Source of the DNA: Chromera velia
Lineage: Eukaryota; Sar; Chromeraceae
DNA: 36,172 bases
Reading direction: 5' to 3'
Assembly (NCBI GenBank): GCA_018398765.1
Contig: JAHBMJ010000037.1
Coordinates: 22,501 to 58,672, forward strand
In this document: one piece after another, positions 28,829 to 36,172 of the stretch
Layout: every line of letters starts with the position of its first letter
Numbering within the stretch: the first letter of the stretch is position 1
The notes under the pieces: model-generated
Told to the model about the DNA's origin: nothing
What the model saw: only the letters and a program-made list of their open reading frames with translations
The model's database searches: none
Made by a program: the position numbers and the translations under genes

Positions 28829-29529
28829 TTTTGGTCACAACCTGAATTAGTTTTTTTATTTTTTTATTTTTGTACGTCAGCTGGGTTTTGAGCTTTGAAC
28901 TTGAAGTGACTGCTTCAAAAAAATAAACAAATAAATAAAAAGTAAAAGTGATTTTACGCAATTAACTTTTTTATTTTTTTACGTATATGAGGAGCCTAGC
29001 AATTCATAAACACGTACAGTATACGAGGTTAGTACAACTCAGAAAAACAGCTCTGACATATATGACTTTTACTATAAAAATAAAAAAAATATATAAAAAT
29101 GAGTGAATGAATAAGTGCATGATTGATTGATTCAATTTGCTAGAAAAATTGATGTCAAACCATAAATAGAGCTTTCAACTCGTGAGCAGTGTATACTTAC
29201 ATGATCTTATCCAATCTTAACGTTATTGAGGACCTAGTCGAGGACTGAGTTGGTGGAGTCAAACTCCTGGCAGTTCATGGTGACTTAAGTCTTCTTTATA
29301 GGTATCATTAATTATTAATCTATTCAAAAAATTTAAGACCATTACCGTACTTAAGTAATGCAATACTGGTTGATTGATTGATTGATTGATGCCAAACCCT
29401 AGGTGGACTTAGAACTCCCGGGCGGCGCATACATGCATGGGTCTGTTCAATTATACTAGCTGCAAGCTAAGTAGACGACAGTTATTCGAACTTAATCTAA
29501 TCAATCATTTACTACAATATGATGAGAAG
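28829..29529. other. AT-rich intergenic sequence
   Basis: No gene. Two TTGA-repeat segments, each followed by TTGATG-CAAACC and a related ~40-bp text (about 29,124-29,200 and 29,370-29,435), look like diverged copies of one repeat. Confidence 0.45.
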
Positions 29530-30732
29530 TCATAAAGAGGAGAGAGGGTTGAGAGTGCAAGAGCGATGTAATGAACTTGCGAACCCCCAAATCAGAAAAG
29601 GAGGCGGATGTAAAGGGTGAGTCACAACAAATGAAACGCCGTTATGAAGTAATGCCAACCACTGCAAAAAGCCTTGTTCGGCAGTCCATCGGGGGCAGAC
29701 AGAGAGCCGATGAATAAAATCATCTACACATTGGCAGCAGGCTTCATAGGTGCACAGCTTTCTATCAGAGCAACCAATAGGTAGCCCACCTTGCCCGCCC
29801 ATCGGGTTGTATGTCAGCATGCACAAAAAAGAAAAGATTGAGCCATCCATAACTGACAGGGCAGAACGGAGAAGGGCAGAGATGGAGGGAACACCGGAGG
29901 ACGACTTGCTGTACAGGAGGAAGACAAACATATGGCGGGAGGACGGGAAGTCGCGCTGCAGAGGGGCGAGTCTAGCAAGAAGAGGACAGTGAGAGGAAGA
30001 TTGCCCATCATCCTCAGAAGCCTTCATGCATTCCTTTGCAACTGTCTGTCTCATCTTGCCCTTGAAGAAAAGTGAGCCGGTGCCTTGTGCCCTATGACCA
30101 TTCTGCCTGCGTTAGGAAGACAGATCAGGCTCAACCCTCAGCGAGCAGACAGAAATCAAATCAGCCCAACGAAACAGCCTGTTTATAAACCTTGTGAATT
30201 GTTGGCAGCAGTTATTTTTCCAGGTATGCAACATGGCTGCAGGAATAGTGTGTGTTATGATGGAAAGAGAGTGCCACCAGTCAGCCATGTGGAAGCAGAG
30301 AAGGGCTTTGCAAGGAAGAAGACCAAGGATGCAAAGAGAGGGCAGGCAGAGGCTGCAAGCAGACAAATGACCACACCAATGGGCAAACCGAAGCTGCAAA
30401 GCATCAAAAGCAAGCAGGTCTGCATCTCACACTGGCAGACATTCAAGGCAGTAGAGCGCTACGGAGGTCCAGCAAGCTCTAAAGACTGTTACCTGCACAT
30501 CAATGCTGAGTGGGCCCATACTCGCAATCAACCTAATTATCCCTCCCAGAGCCCGCGAAGCAAAAGCAATACGGGACTCAATTATTTTGTTCAAGCACCC
30601 TCCTTTAAAGAAAACACACCTCAGATATTTGTATTCGGATGTCCATTCAACTTCTTTCCCACCATACACGATTCTACCTGCAGAGTGCCCCAGAGCCAAG
30701 GCAGATAGACACAAGATTTTGGTTTTTTTAAA
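29530..30732 (-). pseudogene. LINE reverse transcriptase, C-terminal half (dead)
   Basis: On the minus strand, from 30,732 downward, the frame reads KTKIL, GRIVYGGKEVEW, EYKYLRCVFFKGG, SRIAFASRALGG, the thumb region typical of non-LTR reverse transcriptases. It ends with ECLP before a stop. Further frames (30,399-30,112 and 30,054-29,530) continue the element's C-terminal text with frameshifts and stops between them. This continues the fragment at 34,794-35,657, from which it is separated by an inserted element. Confidence 0.68.
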
Positions 30733-30779
30733 AGTCTCTATGCTTGAAAATGGACCTCTATGCTGAAGTCTGACCTTTA

Positions 30780-31320
30780 TATTGATGGTATTATTCTACG
30801 TTTTCTTGACATAAAATATAAGTTAATTAGATTATTTTTTTTTTAGTTTATTAATGGTAAATAAGCTGATAACAAATGTTTATGAATTTGGATTCAAGTT
30901 CTTAAAAGTAATTCAAGCGCTAGCTAATTAAAAGTGATTGATCAACAGTGACTGCTAGCTGCTGTGCGTGAATGTTTTTCAAATCTAAATCTGTTTAATG
31001 ATACTGTTAGCTAAAAAAGTTTTGAAATTTGACTATTATTCGATTAAGTATATATATGCGTATGAATGCGCGGCAAAAAGTTAAAAAAAAAAACTATAGT
31101 CTATCTAGATAATCTATATATTTTAAAGTTTTCACTATAAATGTTAGACTAGAATAAAATTAATTCTCTGGAAAACTTTTTTAAAAATAGTTTAGTGAGA
31201 ATGAGTTTTAAATTTTAATAGTATCAAAACAATGATCGAAAACTAAAATTTAATATTTTTTAAATATTATTTCAAGAGAGAACCTTGAAAAGGCCAATGT
31301 TCTAGCCATTTTGTTCTATT
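30780..31320. other. AT-rich left part of the 4-kb element
   Basis: Over 500 bp of AT-rich DNA with no open frame of interest. Confidence 0.5.
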
Positions 31321-31459
31321 TGTTATTCAAATCGATTCTCATTGAAGAGTCGTTTCTGTACTTCTTCTACCATCGCCCAAAGAATGATATTCTGAGACAC
31401 CAACTTTTTATAGGACAAATCACGGAAACTCAGAGTGCCTCTGCCTTGAACGCATAAAT

Positions 31460-32179
31460 GACATCCATTGGGTGAGGGAAGAAAACAAAACAAGTAAGCA
31501 AAACAGGAAGGCAACGGAAACGGAGAAAGGAAGAAGGCAAACAAGCAAAAAAAGGAAAAATGAAGGAAGAAAGGAAGCAAGGAAGGAAGGAAGGAAAGTA
31601 AAGAGTCTTAGACGAAGAAAGAAGGAAGGCCAATTAATAAACACAGAAGGCAGGACGGAAGGAAGGAAGGAAGAAAAGAATTAAGAAAATAAGAAAAAAG
31701 AAGGAAGAAAGAGAGGAAGGAAGGAAGGAAGGAAGGAAGGAAGAACGGCAGGCAGGGATAAAGGACAGAAGAAAATGAAAAAAGAAGGAACTTCAAGGAA
31801 AAAAGAAAGCAGCAGGGGATTCCCGAAGGAAGAAAGAAGCAAAAGGAGAGAGAGAGCAACGAAGGAAGGAAGAAGGAAGGAAGGAAGGAAGAAAGGAAGG
31901 AAGGAAAGAAGGAAAAAAGGAAGGAAGGAAAGAAACGAATAGAGGAAGGATGGGAGAAACAACGGAAGAAAGGAAAGATGAAAGACAGGAAGGAAACAGA
32001 CATAGAAAGCTTAAAAATTTTTAAATGAAAGAAAGAACGAAAGTAGGAGGGGGGAACGATGCAATAAAGGGAGGAAGGAAAGACGGAAAGAAGGGACTCC
32101 GACAAGGAAAGAAAGGAAGAAGGGATCGAAGAAAGAAGGAAGAAAGAAAGTCACAAAGAGAGAAAGAGAGAGAGAGGGA

Positions 32180-32219
<40 letters not shown>

Positions 32220-32335
32220 GAAAGAAAGGAAGGAGGGAAGAAAAAGGGGAAGGCACAAAAACAATAATTAAGGAAAGAAGAGGAAAAAAACAATAAAGAT
32301 GGAAGGAAAAAGGAAAGAAAAGAAGCTGTGCACTC
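31460..32335. repeat. GGAA/GAAA/GA purine tract
   Basis: About 870 bp in which the plus strand is almost entirely purine, built of GGAA, GAAA, AAGG and a pure GA run (about 32,185-32,216). The minus-strand frames through it encode Ser/Phe/Leu/Pro repeats and are not genes. Confidence 0.92.
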
Positions 32336-32609
32336 CAACTGGAAAATATGAAGAAAAACAGAAGGGTATGAGGGAATTAACTTGTGTCAATAGAGCCAGA
32401 ACGGCGATATTCTTTTTAGAGACTTATTAATCACATGCTTACCCATAGTGACCGTGCAGAGGTGGCATCTCAGGGGACTTTTACACGCTTTTGAATCTTA
32501 TGTCCTGTACAGACAACAGTTCAGAAAAGACAGAGAACTGAAACGTACAATCGGATTACTGTGTGCATATGTAATACATGTATTCTGCTTTTATGATATC
32601 AAGAATTTG

Positions 32610-32855
32610 AGTGAACATATTGTTGGAGACCCTGCGGCGCCAACGGCTCCCCAACAATACCAAACCAGCCGGTTTGATATTGTTGGGGGGGAGTCAAAAA
32701 ATCAAAATTTCTAAAAGTCCAAATATAAAACATCGCTTTCGATAACGAAACTGAACGATCCCCCATCTCAACAAAAAAATGAAATTTTAACCCCCCCCCA
32801 ACAATATGGAACCGGCCGGTTTCATATTGTTAGAGAGCTGTCGGCGCCACTAATT
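32610..32855. mobile_element. Palindrome-rich MITE bounded by GGCGCC
   Basis: Inverted arms of about 56 bp run from GGCGCC at 32,636 and GGCGCC at 32,848 inward. Each contains AACAATA, AACC-GCCGGTT and ATATTGTTGGGGGG. The arms are themselves palindromes, so ATATTGTT occurs five times in alternating orientation between about 32,618 and 32,833. The left side continues the palindrome outside GGCGCC, so the true end may be near 32,617. No coding capacity. Confidence 0.6.
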
Positions 32856-33002
32856 GCAACAACAATAAGCAATACAAGTGTTGTTTAAAAAGAAAAAACA
32901 AAAAGCAAGGTGAAACCACCCATCCGTAACATATTCCGAAGCCATCGTGCACCTCCTGAGAAAAACCTTTTTTTGAACCCCCCCCCCCTTTTTAGTGCCT
33001 GA

Positions 33003-33300
33003 CTCCCCCTGGCACCCTCCTGCCGTCTCTGCCATCTCCACCGTCTCCGCAGTCTCCGCCGTCTCCACCGTCTCTACCGTCTTTGCAGTCTCCGCCATCT
33101 CTGCTGGCTCCACCGCCTCTAAAAACTCCTCCCCCCTTGCCTCCCCCCCAATTGACCTCCCCCAACTGCGCCCCGGCTTACTGTCTCAGCCGTCTCCGCC
33201 GTCTTCACCGTCTCTGTCGTCTCCACAGTCTCCGCTGTCTCTGCCATCTCCATCGTCTCCACCCTCCCTACCATCTGTACCATCTCCACCATCTCATCTA
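33003..33300. repeat. CCGTCTCCN minisatellite
   Basis: Two blocks (about 33,022-33,120 and 33,185-33,300) of a 9-bp unit CCGTCTCCN, with CCATCTCCA and CAGTCTCCG variants, separated by C-rich sequence. All frames stay open because the unit has no stop; the encoded Ser/Val/Ala or Glu/Thr/Ala repeats are not evidence of a gene. Confidence 0.88.
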
Positions 33301-33374
33301 GTCTTCTTTCTCTCTTTAAGTATCTTCATGCTCGCCTCTGTCCCTCCCCTTTTTTGACCCCCGAACCCGCCTCG

Positions 33375-33405
<31 letters not shown>
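33375..33405. repeat. Poly-C run of 31
   Basis: Uninterrupted C homopolymer. Its length in the assembly is unreliable. Confidence 0.95.
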
Positions 33406-33517
33406 TTGCCGCCGCTCGCGACCGCTCCCCCTTCCTCCTGAGCTCACATTCTGTCTACTCCTCTTCTTTCTAGATGCCCTCTCTTTCGCAGCTCCCTATG
33501 TATCCCGCTCTTTCAAG

Positions 33518-33925
33518 TTGACATTCTCGTTCACCCCCAACCCCCAACTCAGTCCTGCTCCTCTGCATGCAAACCTTGATGCACCATATGCATTACCACA
33601 AGGAGCAGCAGTGCCACACATCAGACAGTGTCATACAGACATTCACATAAAGAGCCCAGCTGGCAGAAGAACAAAGACAAGCACCAGCAACAGAGCTAGC
33701 ACCCACTTCAACGACAGAAAGGATCCGAAACTGCAGAAAAACCAAGAGACACACAAATTAGCCATAAAAAGACATCCAGGCCAATCCCTCTCTGAGAAAT
33801 CTGGGTTGTTTGCTGACATAGGTAGAAAATACAAAAGAGATGGGAGAGAGGAAATCAAGCTAGGAAATCAAGATAAGCCCCCTAGTACAATAGAGCGAGA
33901 GCAAAATCTGCTGGCGAGCAAGTAA
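33518..33925 (+). other. Unrecognised 135-codon open frame in the 4-kb element
   Basis: Open frame from ATG 33,518 to TAA. The translation is basic and lysine-rich in its second half (DRKDPKLQKNQETHKLAIKR, then FADIGRKYKRDGREEIKLG). No known domain was recognised, and there is no splice or promoter evidence. It could be a remnant of the element's own protein. Confidence 0.22.
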
Positions 33926-34044
33926 GAGAAAACTTTAAGGCGTTCCATAAAGAGGGAAAGATATATTTCTACTGCATGGTTGCCTAATGGGTCTGGGGCG
34001 TTGCTTTCAACCCTTTTTCCAAACAATACCCAGAACCTACCAGA

Positions 34045-34570
34045 GAAGATTCCTAAAGACTCGATCTACTTCCCCGACAAAGCATAACTGGAGTCCCAAA
34101 TCCTGCATACATATACGTGAGAAGGAGGGGAGAAAATCTATGAGCATTCACCAGGGCACATCCTTTCTTGACGCCCAGCCTGACGCTGCATGACGCATTA
34201 CAACAACTTCATACAATCTGCAGATGGGCAGAGACGGGACTGTATACTCAACGGAAGAGCTTAGAGACAAAGGCAGCTCTACCTGCCCGACAAAGCACAA
34301 GAGGAGTTCCAAATCCTGCGTATACATACGTCAGAAGTAGAGGACAAAGCGCATCAACATTCAGCAAGTGGCATCCTTTTTTGACATAATGCAACAACTT
34401 CACACAATCTGCATATCTGCAGATCGAGATGACCAGACTTACCGGAAGAAGGAGTCACTAAGGTAGTTCCCGCTCCCCGACAAAGCACAACAGAAGTTTT
34501 AATACACACGATCGAAGTAAGTACGAATAAGGGGATAAAGCGCATAAGCATTCAGCAAGGCGGATCTGAT
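34045..34570. repeat. Tandem repeat, three diverged copies of ~190-213 bp
   Basis: CGACAAAGCA occurs at 34,075, 34,288 and 34,478. Each is followed by matching text (CCAAATCCTGC, CATACGT, AGCATTCA or ACATTCAGCAA, GCATCC) and, between copies, ACAACTTCA-ACAATCTGCA. The copies are clearly diverged, and the third is incomplete. Confidence 0.7.
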
Positions 34571-34800
34571 GCAAAGACGACTTACACACACAGCCAATTA
34601 ATGAAAAAAGCATGCAGGGCCCTGGCATGAAAAACCGGATAATCGGTTCTGACGCAAGCAGCTATAATTAAATGCACCGCGACGCGGCCAGCGCGTGGCA
34701 TGCACGCGGATCCTGCGCCGTGCGCGCCATACAAGCACATAAAATACAAAGGTCAGACTTCAGGATGAAGGTCGGTTTTTGAGTATAGGGACTTTTTAAA

Positions 34801-35657
34801 TTCACAGTCAATCCCCATTCTTTGTAATACCTTTCCAAAGCTGAGAGCTTCTTTTGCAGATCTGAGACGGAATGAGTAAGGAAACAGAGATCATCCGCAT
34901 ACCCCAGACTGCCTAAGATGCAGTTGTCAAGGAGGACAGGTTCTCTCTCTCTCTGCCCTCCCCCATTCTGCTGTCTGACCATCCTGCTCCCTCTGTTTCT
35001 CTATCTACAGCCCCCTCGTTCTTACTAACTGAACACATGCGGGGAAGGTCATTAATATAGATAAGAAAGAGAATGGGAGAGAGAGCATCACCTTGTTTTA
35101 CCCCAGCGCCCTCCCAAAAATGCAAAGAGTCCCCGTCTACCTTTCCCCAGACCTCCCTGTTATTTCACAGATCATACACACATCTGCCTCACACACACCT
35201 TCTCTTCTCAGTTTCTGAATTAGCTTACTTCTCGGCACAGTGTCGAAGGCTTTAAAAAAATTAACAAAGCCTGCCAGCAGAGCTTTTTTTTTCTTTTTAG
35301 AGGAGAGTATGGCAGAGATAAGCACGCCTACCCCTTCCCTCGTTCCCACCCCTTGTCTGAAACCTAACTGCCTGACGTTAAGCTCAACTTGAGAGCGCAC
35401 ACGGCCGTCCATCGGCAAATCAAAAAGTTTTATGAAAGGGTTGATAACGTGAATAGGCCTCCATTCATTAGGACAAGGAGAGGCAGGGCCTTTAGGGATA
35501 GGGCAAATATGCACATTCCAGGAGGGAGGCCAGCAAGCAAAGATATGCGTACAATTGAACAAAACAAAAAATAAAAAACGAGACAGTGCCGAGTATATAA
35601 AACAAAGGTCAAACTGAGTGGGGGAGATTCCTTCAAGGCCAGAGGCTTTCTTAGGCC
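34801..35657 (-). pseudogene. LINE reverse transcriptase, N-terminal half (dead)
   Basis: Read on the minus strand from 35,657: KKASGLEGISPTQFD, WNVHICPIPKG, NEWRPIHVINPFIKLFD, LGFRQGVGT, GFVNFFKAFDTV (motif A), GVKQGDALSPILFLIYINDL (motif B), LGSLGYADDLCFL (motif C, YADD intact) and WGLTVNL, where the 4-kb element interrupts it. The normal motif A Asp (FVDF) is Asn, and frameshifts and stops separate the segments, so it is inactive. The N-terminal part of the element (endonuclease) is not present; the copy is cut at 35,657 by another element end. Confidence 0.8.

Positions 35658-36172
<515 letters not shown>

Larger units (their letters stand above)
30733..34793. mobile_element. 4.06-kb TIR element inserted in the LINE
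   Basis: The ends are inverted copies of about 52 bp. Reading inward, both have AGTC-CTAT, GACCT and the shared run CTGAAGTCTGACCTTT, then TATT. TTTTAAA flanks both sides (30,726-30,732 and 34,794-34,800), a target duplication of about 7 bp whose limit is blurred by T and A runs. Removing the element and one copy of the duplication restores the continuous LINE frame LTVNLKKTKIL. No transposase was recognised. The interior is AT-rich DNA, a GGAA tract, a small MITE, a minisatellite, a C-run and a tandem repeat. It is non-autonomous and may itself have accumulated insertions. Confidence 0.7.

Noticed and set aside
31608-32338. Minus-strand Ser/Phe/Leu open frames up to 165 codons
   Set aside because: These are products of the GGAA purine tract.
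34045-34570. CRISPR-like array
   Set aside because: Only three diverged units of about 200 bp, no short exact repeats with unique spacers, and eukaryotic context.

Overview
The window is eukaryotic nuclear DNA from a compact-gene, repeat-rich protist genome. Two spliced genes lie head to head in an island of about 15 kb (7,891-22,650). Transposable elements, microsatellites and AT-rich filler lie on both sides. Introns are GT-AG, pyrimidine-rich and mostly end in TGCAG; GCATGC-type words are abundant. The combination of a protist-type DIX domain, a CAMK-like kinase fold and this splice style suggests an alveolate or other TSAR alga, perhaps a chromerid such as Chromera. That assignment is inference and was not tested by any search.

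Left flank (1-7,890): simple repeats and AT-rich sequence; a complete non-autonomous LTR retrotransposon on the minus strand (2,129-4,250) with a 5-bp target duplication, a tRNA-iMet-like primer site and a polypurine tract; a MITE (4,512-4,764) with a second TIR element (4,765-5,542) inserted at its right terminus; a related small element (6,125-6,372); and a GTGA microsatellite (about 6,977-7,252).

Gene island: a DIX-domain protein on the minus strand (7,891-11,094; 3 exons, 222 aa, one repeat-filled intron of about 2.46 kb). A 556-bp divergent intergenic region separates it from a large plus-strand gene (11,651-22,650; 12 exons in my model, about 2,370-2,400 aa). The large gene has an unrecognised N-terminal region, a CAMK-like kinase fold lacking the VAIK lysine and the DFG aspartate but keeping HRD, a very long low-complexity C-terminal part, and one terminal hydrophobic segment like a tail anchor. 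Whether the last two exons belong to the kinase-like gene or form a second gene is the main uncertainty. DIX domains are known to polymerise and pseudokinases often scaffold; the divergent pair could share a promoter, but no functional link is shown.

Right flank (22,651-36,172): plain intergenic DNA; a degenerate LTR retrotransposon (24,167-27,945) with an inverted-repeat unit nested inside; an AT-rich stretch; and a dead minus-strand LINE (29,530-35,657) split by a TIR element of about 4.06 kb (30,733-34,793). Removing that insert and one copy of its target duplication rejoins the LINE reverse-transcriptase frame. The 4-kb element contains a large GGAA purine tract, a palindromic MITE, a CCGTCTCCN minisatellite, a 31-nt C run and a tandem repeat of about 200 bp. 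A related terminal sequence begins at about 35,658 and runs off the window. No tRNA, rRNA or CRISPR array was found.
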